NCBI GenBank assembly: GCA_028140765.1
Contig: JAOIOX010000007.1
Span: forward strand, 1-39,297
DNA length: 39,297 nt
Source of the DNA: Prochlorococcus sp. AH-736-N03
Lineage (GTDB): Bacteria > Cyanobacteriota > Cyanobacteriia > PCC-6307 > Cyanobiaceae
Direction of reading: 5' to 3'
The notes under the pieces are model-generated. The model saw only the letters and a program-made list of their open reading frames with translations. It was not told the DNA's origin and did not search any database. The position numbers and the translations under genes were made by a program. This document shows, piece by piece, positions 29,908 to 39,297 of the stretch (position 1 is the first letter of the stretch; every line of letters begins with the position of its first letter).

Positions 29908-31053
29908 ATGCTATCAACTCCCATCCTACTAGACTATCAATCTTCGACTCCTTGCTCTAAAGATGTCGTTGATTCTATGAAACCTTTTTGGAGTGAGATA
30001 TTTTCTAACCCTGCAAATAAATCTAATTTGGCGGGGATTAACGCAAGCGCTATATTGGAATCCTCAAGAGAAAAAATAGAACAAAGTTTATTTCTTAAGA
30101 ATAAAAAAGTTATTTTTACAAGTGGGGCAACTGAATCTAATAACTTAGCCTTATTAGGTTTTGCTAGAAATTTCTATAAAAAAACAGGAAATTATGGACA
30201 TATTATTACCTTAAAAACGGAGCATAAAGCTGTTTTGGAGCCCTTAAACCAACTAAAAAAAGAGGGATTTATGGTTACAGAAATTAATCCTGAGAAAGAT
30301 GGCTTAATTTCAGAAGAACAATTCAAAAAAAAAATAAGAGAAGATACATTTCTGGTTAGTGTCATGTTGGCAAATAACGAAATAGGAGTTATTCAGCCCA
30401 TAGAAAATATTTCAAAAATATGTAAATCGAGAGGAATTACATTTCACTCTGATTTTGCACAATGTTTAGGTTATATGGCTTTAGACAATCTTTTATCAGA
30501 TGTAAACATGATAACGATGAGTTCTCACAAAATATACGGCCCTAAAGGGATAGGACTTCTTTTGATTGACGAAGAAATTAATCTTGAGCCTTTAATTGTT
30601 GGAGGAGGTCAGGAATATGGCCTTAGGTCTGGCACATTACCTCTTCCTTTAGTAGTTGGCTTTGCGAAAGCAATAGAGATAGCAGTTCTTAATCAAAAAA
30701 ATAATTCTGAGAAATTACTTTTTTATAGAAATAACCTTTTAGAGGGGTTGTTAAAAAATAATTCTGGTTTATTAATTAATGGCTCCATAGAAAAAAGATT
30801 ACCTCACAATTTAAATTTGACTGTATTGGATTTAAACGGAGCAAAGTTTCATAAACTTTTAAAATCTAAAATAATTTGTTCTACTGGATCTGCATGTAGT
30901 AGTGGTGAACCATCTCATGTTTTACTAGCCTTAGGTAGATCTCTTAAAGAAGCAGAATCTTCAATAAGGTTAAGTATTGGATTAAGTACTAATTCAAAAG
31001 ATATAAAACAAGCAATTCATATTCTTACAAATACAATCAGATCATTACGATAG
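29908..31053 (+). CDS. Cysteine desulfurase (NifS/IscS family)
   Basis: YQSSTPC N-terminus, TSGATESNNLALLG, SSHKIYGPKGIG PLP-lysine, CSTGSACSSG catalytic Cys loop. Confidence 0.93.
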   Translation: MLSTPILLDYQSSTPCSKDVVDSMKPFWSEIFSNPANKSNLAGINASAILESSREKIEQSLFLKNKKVIFTSGATESNNLALLGFARNFYKKTGNYGHIITLKTEHKAVLEPLNQLKKEGFMVTEINPEKDGLISEEQFKKKIREDTFLVSVMLANNEIGVIQPIENISKICKSRGITFHSDFAQCLGYMALDNLLSDVNMITMSSHKIYGPKGIGLLLIDEEINLEPLIVGGGQEYGLRSGTLPLPLVVGFAKAIEIAVLNQKNNSEKLLFYRNNLLEGLLKNNSGLLINGSIEKRLPHNLNLTVLDLNGAKFHKLLKSKIICSTGSACSSGEPSHVLLALGRSLKEAESSIRLSIGLSTNSKDIKQAIHILTNTIRSLR

Positions 31054-31066
31054 AAATTATTGGCTT

Positions 31067-31969
31067 TTAATTTAATTGAGCAATTCTTAATTTTCCACTT
31101 CTAGCTCTTTTATTAAGTTCGACTTCTTCTTCGGAAGGTGTTATTGGCTTTTTTGTCAGGTTTTTTAGTCTTTCATCATTTTTAAAACAACTTTTAACTA
31201 ACCTATCCTCAAGAGAATGAAAACTGATAACAGAAATAATCCCCCCTGGCAAAAGCCATTCAGGTACAACTTGCAAAAATTTTTCTAATACTTCAATTTC
31301 TTTATTAACAGCAATTCTTAGTGCTTGAAATGTTCTTGTCGCTGGATGTATTTTTTTATATCTTTGTTTTGGAGGGAAGCAGCCTGCAATAGAGTAAGCT
31401 AACTCTTTTGTCCCAGAATATTTTCCATTTTCTTTCAAATCCAATTTTATTTTCCTAGCAATCTTTCTTGATAATCTCTCATCTCCATATTTATAGATTA
31501 AGTTAGCTAGATCTTTTTCATTTAAAACCTCAATTAATTTTTCTGCATCAACATCAAGCAAAGGATTCATGCGCATATCAAGCGGACCATCTTTTTGGAA
31601 ACTAAATCCTCTTTTTGGGTCATCAAGTTGGTTACTATTGACTCCAAGATCTGCAATCACAAAAGAAACTTTTTCTTTTGGTACAAAATCCGCAAAGTTT
31701 GAAGCCCTTATATCAATCCTACTTTTAAACTCATCAAGTTTTTTTAATGCTGATTTTCTTGCGAATGGATCTTGATCAAGTCCAATTATATTTAAATCCG
31801 AATATTTTCTCAATAAATGATAAGAGTGCCCGCCTCCGCCTAAAGTTGCGTCTATTCCCTTAAGTTGATTGTTATGTAGGAGTGGGTAATGCTCTAATGA
31901 GGCCATAATCTCATCTGTCATAACTGATTGATGATTGAAAAAAGATGAATCAGATAGGTCAGTTTGCAT
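31067..31969 (-). CDS. rsmH: 16S rRNA (cytosine(1402)-N(4))-methyltransferase
   Basis: HQSVMTDEI, DATLGGGGHSYHLL, RGFSFQKDGPLDMRM, SFHSLEDRLVK. Confidence 0.95.
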   Translation of the reverse strand: MQTDLSDSSFFNHQSVMTDEIMASLEHYPLLHNNQLKGIDATLGGGGHSYHLLRKYSDLNIIGLDQDPFARKSALKKLDEFKSRIDIRASNFADFVPKEKVSFVIADLGVNSNQLDDPKRGFSFQKDGPLDMRMNPLLDVDAEKLIEVLNEKDLANLIYKYGDERLSRKIARKIKLDLKENGKYSGTKELAYSIAGCFPPKQRYKKIHPATRTFQALRIAVNKEIEVLEKFLQVVPEWLLPGGIISVISFHSLEDRLVKSCFKNDERLKNLTKKPITPSEEEVELNKRARSGKLRIAQLN

Positions 31970-32007
31970 AACTTTCGACTAAGATTTGTTTAGAAGTTAA
32001 ATTTCGA

Positions 32008-33195
32008 ATGGCTCAGCTAGAGACTAGAACAGAACCAATGGTGGTCAATTTTGGCCCTCACCATCCTTCAATGCATGGGGTTTTAAGGTTAGTTGTAACT
32101 CTTGATGGTGAGAATGTCATTGATTGTGAGCCAGTAATTGGATATTTACATAGAGGAATGGAAAAAATAGCTGAAAATAGAACAAATGTAATGTATGTCC
32201 CTTATGTAAGCAGAATGGATTATGCAGCAGGAATGTTTTATGAAGCTATTGTAGTAAATGCTCCTGAAAGATTAGCTAATATTCCAGTTCCCAAAAGAGC
32301 TAGTTACATCAGAGTTCTTATGCTCGAACTTAATCGTATTGCTAATCATCTTTTATGGCTTGGTCCCTTTTTAGCAGACGTAGGAGCTCAAACTCCATTT
32401 TTCTATATTTTTAGAGAAAGAGAGATGATCTATGATCTTTGGGAAGCTGCTACTGGACAAAGGCTAATAAATAATAATTTCTTTAGGATAGGCGGTGTCG
32501 CATGTGATCTCCCATACGGATGGTTAGAAAAATGTATAGACTTTTGCGATTGGTTCGGTCCTAAGATAGATGAATACGAAAAATTAATTACAAATAATCC
32601 AATTTTTAGAAAAAGAATTGAAGGTCTAGGAACAATACAAAGAGAACAGGCAATTAATTGGTCTTTGTCTGGGCCAATGCTTAGAGCTTCTGGAGTTTCC
32701 TGGGATTTAAGGAAAGTCGATAGTTATGAATGTTATGACGATTTTGATTGGCAGATTGCTTCGGAAAAAGAAGGAGATTGTTATGCGAGGTATCGAGTAA
32801 GAGTTGAAGAGATGAGACAATCACTAAGCATCATTCGTCAAGCCTGCAAAATGATTCCAGGAGGTCCAACAGAAAATTTAGAAGCTCAAAGAATGGCGAC
32901 TGAAGATAAGAAAAGTGAAATATTTGGTATCGACTATCAATATGTAGCTAAGAAGGTTGCTCCAACTTTTAAAATTCCTAACGGGGAATTATATACAAGA
33001 TTAGAGTCCGGCAAAGGAGAAATAGGAGTATTTATTCAAGGAAATAATGACGTTACCCCATGGAGATTTAAAATCAGAGCAGCTGATTTAAATAATCTGC
33101 AAATATTGCCTCATATTCTTAAAGGTGCCAAAATCGCTGATATTATGGCAATCCTTGGTTCAATAGATGTCATTATGGGATCTGTTGATAGATAA
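32008..33195 (+). CDS. ndhH: NAD(P)H-quinone oxidoreductase subunit H
   Basis: NuoD/NdhH signature ([37 protein letters not shown]). Confidence 0.97.
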   Translation: MAQLETRTEPMVVNFGPHHPSMHGVLRLVVTLDGENVIDCEPVIGYLHRGMEKIAENRTNVMYVPYVSRMDYAAGMFYEAIVVNAPERLANIPVPKRASYIRVLMLELNRIANHLLWLGPFLADVGAQTPFFYIFREREMIYDLWEAATGQRLINNNFFRIGGVACDLPYGWLEKCIDFCDWFGPKIDEYEKLITNNPIFRKRIEGLGTIQREQAINWSLSGPMLRASGVSWDLRKVDSYECYDDFDWQIASEKEGDCYARYRVRVEEMRQSLSIIRQACKMIPGGPTENLEAQRMATEDKKSEIFGIDYQYVAKKVAPTFKIPNGELYTRLESGKGEIGVFIQGNNDVTPWRFKIRAADLNNLQILPHILKGAKIADIMAILGSIDVIMGSVDR

Positions 33196-33204
33196 TTTCT
33201 TTAA

Positions 33205-33657
<453 letters not shown>

Positions 33658-33660
33658 TTA

Positions 33661-34863
33661 TTATTTTTTAAATTTATAGTTTATTTTTTCTGTAATGCTA
33701 TTTTTGTTTTTAACAATCCACTGTTCAGGCTTTTCATGTTTAGGCCAAGTTTGAGAAAAATTTTTTAATAAATTTAAAGAAATTTCAATTTTTTTATCAT
33801 TTGTAAGTTCTCTAAATTCAACTATTACTTTAATTTTATTTCCCCATAATTTGTTAGATACTTTCGAAATATTGAATTTATTAATTGGGATATTTTCTTT
33901 CATAATGAAATCATTTAATCTAGATTCAATTACTTCAGGAAAAACGACTTCTCCTCCTGAATTAAAGGCATTATCACTTCTTCCAACAAATTTTAAATAG
34001 TAAGAATTATTGATTTGCTCAATTTCACCTAAATCACTTGTTTGCCACCACCCATTTTTATTTTTGAAATTTTTAGTTTTTAAAGAATCTATTATTTCTA
34101 TTCCAATTCTGGCTGATTTTATTTCGATTAATCCTTGTGCGTTAATTTTTATTTTTGTATCAGGTAGTATTTCTCCAACATTTTTAAAACCCATTAAGAA
34201 TTCTTTTGGTTTTAAACTCGTAACCATTGCTGCTGTTTCAGTTGAGCCGTAACAAGGTGCTAATTTTATTTTTTCTTTTATACATTGTTCTGCAGTTTCG
34301 TCTGAAATTGAAGCTCCACCTACCCAAATTAGATCAAAAATTTTTAGCCAACTAATTCCATCTTTTTGAGCTAAAAGTCTTTGTAATTGGGTAGGTACTA
34401 ATGACGTAATCAAGTGTTTTTTGTTTTTTTTAAATTTAATTGTGAAAAGTAAAAGCTCTCGAGTATTTTTTATCAAATTCGGAGAAATATTAATACAATC
34501 ACATCCCCAAGTTTGACTTCTAAAAATTGGCATTAATCCACTTATATGGTTCAGGGGTAAAGTATTTAAAATTAAGCAGTTTTGTAATTCAAATCCTTGA
34601 TCTATTAGCCATTGACCTGATGTAGTTGCAGATAATTTAAGATTATTTAAATGGTGAAAACATTGTCTGGGTTTTCCAGAACTCCCACTACTGTTTAAGA
34701 TAATTGCTGGCCCATTTTCAGTAATTGAATCTAATAAATCTTTGTCTTCATAAAATTTGCTTTTTACATAAAGAATTTTATTATCTCTAATTTTTTCAAT
34801 AATTTTTTCTACAGATTTAGTTTCGTTATTTTCAACTTCAATAGTATGAATTTTATTTTTCAT
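33661..34863 (-). CDS. menE: 2-succinylbenzoate--CoA ligase (ORF extends to 34875; ATG at 34863 preferred)
   Basis: ILNSSGSSGKPRQCFH AMP-binding motif, PCYGSTETAAM, WWQTSDLGEIEQ; ATGA overlap with menC. Confidence 0.88.
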   Translation of the reverse strand: MKNKIHTIEVENNETKSVEKIIEKIRDNKILYVKSKFYEDKDLLDSITENGPAIILNSSGSSGKPRQCFHHLNNLKLSATTSGQWLIDQGFELQNCLILNTLPLNHISGLMPIFRSQTWGCDCINISPNLIKNTRELLLFTIKFKKNKKHLITSLVPTQLQRLLAQKDGISWLKIFDLIWVGGASISDETAEQCIKEKIKLAPCYGSTETAAMVTSLKPKEFLMGFKNVGEILPDTKIKINAQGLIEIKSARIGIEIIDSLKTKNFKNKNGWWQTSDLGEIEQINNSYYLKFVGRSDNAFNSGGEVVFPEVIESRLNDFIMKENIPINKFNISKVSNKLWGNKIKVIVEFRELTNDKKIEISLNLLKNFSQTWPKHEKPEQWIVKNKNSITEKINYKFKK

Positions 34864-35825
34864 AATTGATCCCATATCTTTTTTGCTTCATTTAAAAATA
34901 GAAACGAATTAGGGAATTTATTCATTGCTAAACCAGGAACTTTTGGCGTTGGTCCTTGTAATTGTAAAGAAGATAAATGATGTAGCCATCTCTTTCCTAT
35001 TCCAGTTTCAAATGAGGTACTTATAGATATTAAAGCTTTTTTATTTTCTAATTCTCTTAAAAGCTTAACTGGATTATTTTCTTGAGAAGGCCTTCTAATT
35101 TGCCAGCCCTTCCACTCATCAATCAAAGTAGGAAATTTTAAAAGTGATTCGTCTAAAGCTATTGGAATTTTTTTGTTTAGTTCTGTCAGTCCATCAATAT
35201 CATCAACGCAGAGAGGTTGTTCTAACCAATCTATATTTTTATTATCTTTCAAAATATCAGCCCATCTATTAGCTATGTCTCTTCCCCAAGAACCATTAGC
35301 ATCTATTCTTAACTTGATATTATTACCTATTTTGCTTAAAATTTCTTCTAATTTTGCTTCTTCCTCATGGTTATTTTTTAGTGCTACTTTCCATTTTAAG
35401 GTTAATGATTTTCCATTATCACAATGTCTTTTTTTAATATCATTTAGATCTGAAACTACATTTTCATGATTTAACAATATGGCTGTTTTACCAATTTCAT
35501 CAAAGTAGTAGTTTTCTTTAAAAATTATTTTTCCATTGATCTCAGCTAATGCAGAATTTATTGCAGATTGTATGCATGGGTGAAAAATATTTATTTGCTC
35601 AGATAAATTAAATTCCTCTATATACGCAGGGATCATATCTAGTTGTTTCGCACACTTTTTTAAGTCTTTTTTATCTAGCGGTGAAACTTCTCCAAACCCT
35701 ATTTTTTTATCATTACTTATTAATTTAATTATCCAACCAGATTTTGTATGGTAATTGGTTTTAGAATTTTTTACTTTGGTCGATAACTTAAAGCTATAAG
35801 ACTTTTTTTGAAATATTAGGTTCAT
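34860..35825 (-). CDS. menC: o-Succinylbenzoate synthase
   Basis: Enolase-superfamily motifs (LKWKVAL, LRIDANGSW, WLEQPL, PIALDESL, ISTSFETGIG). Confidence 0.88.
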   Translation of the reverse strand: MNLIFQKKSYSFKLSTKVKNSKTNYHTKSGWIIKLISNDKKIGFGEVSPLDKKDLKKCAKQLDMIPAYIEEFNLSEQINIFHPCIQSAINSALAEINGKIIFKENYYFDEIGKTAILLNHENVVSDLNDIKKRHCDNGKSLTLKWKVALKNNHEEEAKLEEILSKIGNNIKLRIDANGSWGRDIANRWADILKDNKNIDWLEQPLCVDDIDGLTELNKKIPIALDESLLKFPTLIDEWKGWQIRRPSQENNPVKLLRELENKKALISISTSFETGIGKRWLHHLSSLQLQGPTPKVPGLAMNKFPNSFLFLNEAKKIWDQL

Positions 35826-36739
35826 TTATTTAGCAAGTAATTAAATATTAATCCTGTGATTAGACCAATTCCATTAAGAGTTTGAAATTTTATTGCGACA
35901 AATTTGCAATTTTTTATTGCAGAAGGTTTTGCATAAGAAGACTTTAATAAATTTATAAGTCTTATTGCTTGAGGGAAACTAAGCAAATAAAGGATGCAAA
36001 ACACTGGAATAAATCCATAAACTATTGTGAAAAGTTGAAAAATATATATTGTAAAAATTATCCAAGGCACAAGTTGAGAACCTTTTTTTGCCCCTAAGCG
36101 AACTAAAGGTGAATTTTTCCCATGCTTTTTATCTTCAGAAATTTGATGAAAATGAGAACAAAATAATACAAGAGTTGTTGCCAAGGAAGGTCCTGAACCA
36201 AGTAATAAAGAAACTTTCCATGGAATATCTTCGAAGTAAATATTAGACGGATTTAACGCAATTAAGACTGCAGAGTACGCAAAAGGTCCAAATGCAAGCC
36301 AGCATAATGGTTCTCCTAAACCTTGATAGCCCAATCTAAAAGGAGGACCTTGATATAAATATCCTAAGAAGCAGCAAGCTGCCACCAAAATAAAAATGTT
36401 TATACTTGTTGATACTGAAATAATTAAAATTATTAATAAACCAATAACTAAAGATGTATATGCAATAAATGAAATTATTTTTTTATTTTTTACAAGATTT
36501 ACAATTGAATGGAATTTAAATTCATCGATTCCTGTTTCTGCGTCGTATAAATCATTAGTTAGATTTTCCCAAAGTAATATCAAAATTGCAGCTAAAGTAA
36601 ATGAAATCAAATTATAAATTTTTACCTCTTCATATTGATTGAGCAAGTAAGCCCCTGTTATTAAAACTGGAAGTATGGCCACAGAATAAAGAGGCCATTT
36701 TATTGCTTTTTTCCATAATTTTTTTTTATCTTCGTCCAT
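35822..36739 (-). CDS. menA: 1,4-dihydroxy-2-naphthoate polyprenyl/phytyltransferase
   Basis: UbiA family membrane protein; NLTNDLYDAETGIDEFK and FHQISEDKKHGKNSPLVRLG motifs. Confidence 0.9.
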   Translation of the reverse strand: MDEDKKKLWKKAIKWPLYSVAILPVLITGAYLLNQYEEVKIYNLISFTLAAILILLWENLTNDLYDAETGIDEFKFHSIVNLVKNKKIISFIAYTSLVIGLLIILIISVSTSINIFILVAACCFLGYLYQGPPFRLGYQGLGEPLCWLAFGPFAYSAVLIALNPSNIYFEDIPWKVSLLLGSGPSLATTLVLFCSHFHQISEDKKHGKNSPLVRLGAKKGSQLVPWIIFTIYIFQLFTIVYGFIPVFCILYLLSFPQAIRLINLLKSSYAKPSAIKNCKFVAIKFQTLNGIGLITGLIFNYLLNK

Positions 36740-36840
36740 TTTTAATCAACACGCAAAATTAGATAATTATTGGATGTAGTTTATAAATTGAGTTACATTT
36801 TTTACTTTATTGCATGATTTTTAGTTATTTTCAATAAGTA

Positions 36841-38253
36841 ATGAAAAATGATTTAAACTTAACAGATTTTTTAAAAGATGTATTTTGCTCTTTCGATAAG
36901 AAAGTGGAGAATTCTGGATTAGTAAGTATTTGTCTTGAGATTCCTTGTATTGATTTATTAAAAGTATATGAATTGTTTATAAATAAATATCCGTTTTCTT
37001 CATTTTGGGAGGAATCTAATGGTATTTCATATATTGCTTTTGAAAAATGTAAATATGTTACTTTGGATGGTCCAAAAAGATTTGAGTTGGCAAAAGAGTT
37101 TAATTCTGAGAATTTTAAAAACTTAATTAACTTAACTAATGAATCACATAATTCTGCGCTTTCAAAAATAATTTATCTATTTTCTTTCTCTGAAAATTTG
37201 AATAATAATAATTTACCTTCAGATATCCCTAGTTTGGAAGCTATCTTGCCAAAAATATTAATTACTAAAAGTGATAAGAATTGCTGGTTAAGAATCAATG
37301 GTCATGTTGAAGGTAAATCATCATTAAGAACATTAATTGAAGAAATATGGACAATTAGAAATCAAGTTATTAATTCTGAGCCAGAATTAATAAAATCATC
37401 TGGCTTAAAAACTAGTTTTGATTTTCCTATTAATGATGATTTCTTGCACTCCTTAGAAACTTCTAATACAAATTTGAAAAAAGTAGTAAATAAAGGAATT
37501 CAATTAGTAGAAAAAGGTATTCTCGAAAAGATAGTTTTAGCGAATAGGGTTAAAATAAAATTTAAAAATAAATTAGATTTAGTAGAAATTTTAAAAAGAT
37601 TAAAAAAGAATCATTCAAATACATGCAGATACGTTTGGAAAAGAAATAGTAAAGATATTTTGTTTGGAGCATCTCCAGAAAAATTATTTTCTTTTACTAA
37701 ACCTATTTTAACTTTGGAGGCTCTTGCTGGAACTATCTCTACTAATTCAAATGCTAAGAAACTACTAAAAAGTAATAAAGACCTAAAGGAACATAATTAC
37801 GTAACACAGCATTTGATTAAATGTTTAGAAGTTTCAAAAATAAAAAACTTTAAAAAAAGTGATACGAGGGTAAATTCATTTGGAGATATTTCTCATTTGC
37901 AAACACTCATTTTCTCGAAAGTTGATAATTTATGTCCTTTTGAATTACTTAAAAACTTACACCCATCTCCCGCTGTTTGTGGATACCCAAAAAATGTAGC
38001 ATTGGATTGGATAAATACTCTTGAGTCGTTTCCTAGAGGAAATTATGCTTCTCCAATGGGTTGGGTTGATGCATCAGGAAATGCATCATTTCTTTTAGCC
38101 ATAAGAGGCGCAAGATATATTGAAGAAAATATTGAATTTACTGCCGGTTCAGGTATAGTTTCAGGTTCAGTTTTAGATAAAGAAATAGATGAGATTAAAT
38201 TAAAATTTGAATCTATAGTAAAACAAATATTTTTTGCTAAAAGTCCTAAATAA
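36841..38253 (+). CDS. menF: Isochorismate synthase
   Basis: Chorismate-binding domain ([54 protein letters not shown]). Confidence 0.9.
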   Translation: MKNDLNLTDFLKDVFCSFDKKVENSGLVSICLEIPCIDLLKVYELFINKYPFSSFWEESNGISYIAFEKCKYVTLDGPKRFELAKEFNSENFKNLINLTNESHNSALSKIIYLFSFSENLNNNNLPSDIPSLEAILPKILITKSDKNCWLRINGHVEGKSSLRTLIEEIWTIRNQVINSEPELIKSSGLKTSFDFPINDDFLHSLETSNTNLKKVVNKGIQLVEKGILEKIVLANRVKIKFKNKLDLVEILKRLKKNHSNTCRYVWKRNSKDILFGASPEKLFSFTKPILTLEALAGTISTNSNAKKLLKSNKDLKEHNYVTQHLIKCLEVSKIKNFKKSDTRVNSFGDISHLQTLIFSKVDNLCPFELLKNLHPSPAVCGYPKNVALDWINTLESFPRGNYASPMGWVDASGNASFLLAIRGARYIEENIEFTAGSGIVSGSVLDKEIDEIKLKFESIVKQIFFAKSPK

Positions 38254-39169
38254 TTTCCACTAATTTTTCAATTACTTCCACTGAAACATTCTTATTGGAT
38301 AAATTTTCTATTTCTCTTAAACCTGTTGGACTGGTAACATTAATCTCGCTAAGCATTCCATTTATTACATCAATACCTACAAAAAATAAACCTTCATCTT
38401 TGAAGTGTTGAGATAATTCTGAGCAGATACTTTTTTCTTTTTCTGTTAATAATGTTGGTTCAGCTTTCCCCCCCATCGCTAAGTTACTCCTAAAATCGCC
38501 TCCTTGAGGAATCCTATTTATAGATCCAATTGCTTCACCATTTACGATAATTATTCTTTTATCACCATCTATAACTTCAGGAATAAATTTTTGCATCATA
38601 ACGGGTAATTCTTCTTGAGAAGTGATTAATTCAATGATTGATTTAATTCCTGGAGAATTTTTATTTATCCTTATAACACCTTGACCACCTTTTCCTCCAA
38701 GAGGTTTTATTACTACTTCATTATTTATATTTGCAAAATTAACAAGATCTTTTACCTTACTCGCAACTATTGTAGGTGCCATTAAGTGGCTGTACCTCAA
38801 AGCACCTAACTTTTCATTCCATGCTCTTAATGATGAAGGTTTGTTAATTACTTTTACTCCTTTTCTTTCGGCAACTTCTAAAAGATGTGTTGCATACAAA
38901 TAAGCCTCATTTACAGGAGGATCTTTTCTCATCCAAATGCAATTAAATTCGGCGAGAGGGATGCAATCATTCTCTTCTATAGAAATCCACGGATTGACTT
39001 CAACTTTTGCTGAAGAAGCCCATACTTCATCACCTCTAGCTTCAAGGTCTTGAGGAGTACAACTCCAGATTTCAATATTTTTTTTGGATGATGCTTGCAT
39101 TAAAGCAGCAGATGAATCTTTTAAGGGGTTTATATTTTTTATTGGATCTATTACGAATAGAAATTTCAT
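38246..39169 (-). CDS. gshB: Glutathione synthetase
   Basis: [58 protein letters not shown]. Confidence 0.95.
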   Translation of the reverse strand: MKFLFVIDPIKNINPLKDSSAALMQASSKKNIEIWSCTPQDLEARGDEVWASSAKVEVNPWISIEENDCIPLAEFNCIWMRKDPPVNEAYLYATHLLEVAERKGVKVINKPSSLRAWNEKLGALRYSHLMAPTIVASKVKDLVNFANINNEVVIKPLGGKGGQGVIRINKNSPGIKSIIELITSQEELPVMMQKFIPEVIDGDKRIIIVNGEAIGSINRIPQGGDFRSNLAMGGKAEPTLLTEKEKSICSELSQHFKDEGLFFVGIDVINGMLSEINVTSPTGLREIENLSNKNVSVEVIEKLVEII

Positions 39170-39174
39170 AAGAT

Positions 39175-39297
39175 CTAGCCTAATAATGCGTCTAATTTAT
39201 TTTCATTTTCTAATGTGTAGAGATCATCGCAGCCTCCAATACCTTCATTATCTATGAATATTTGTGGTAATGTTCTTCTACCATCAGCTCTTTCAGT
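39175..39297 (-). CDS. grxC: Glutaredoxin 3, C-terminal part (truncated by window edge)
   Basis: Reverse strand reads [47 protein letters not shown]...GGCDDL is the glutaredoxin C-terminal signature. Confidence 0.88.
   Translation of the reverse strand, partial: TERADGRRTLPQIFIDNEGIGGCDDLYTLENENKLDALLG

Noticed and set aside
35173-35469. 98-aa plus-strand ORF opposite menC
   Set aside because: Antisense shadow with no recognised motif.

Overview
This window is an AT-rich, densely packed stretch of cyanobacterial core genome. Gene content and order look like a high-light-clade Prochlorococcus marinus relative; that assignment is recognition from protein sequences, not a database search. It holds about 46 CDS, including a partial plsX at the left edge and a partial grxC at the right edge. 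Main blocks: fatty acid/phospholipid genes (plsX-fabH-fabD-plsC); tRNA maturation genes (tsaB, cca) flanking ycf34; carotenoid genes (crtB, pds) with an NnrU/Z-ISO-like gene nearby; NDH-1 subunits at several loci (ndhM, ndhF, ndhD, ndhA-I-G-E, ndhH); a gltA...ndhAIGE-nadK-CYTH same-strand run; a PedR-like mini LuxR regulator; cysC/purE/chlM; iscS/rsmH; a phylloquinone cluster (menI, menE, menC, menA, menF); and gshB/grxC. I see no rRNA, tRNA, CRISPR array, transposon, prophage or obvious accessory island, and no convincing novel multi-gene system. The points worth a second look are mostly regulatory or architectural: inverted repeats in the chlM leader, a 10-bp perfect hairpin between ndhA and ndhI, tandem dyads upstream of the LysR gene, hairpins near the ndhD and scpA starts, a PedR-like gene whose cysteine-rich 3' end overlaps an antisense ORF, a zero-gap nadK-CYTH pair, chained ATGA overlaps in the men operon, and consistently tiny gaps between convergent genes.
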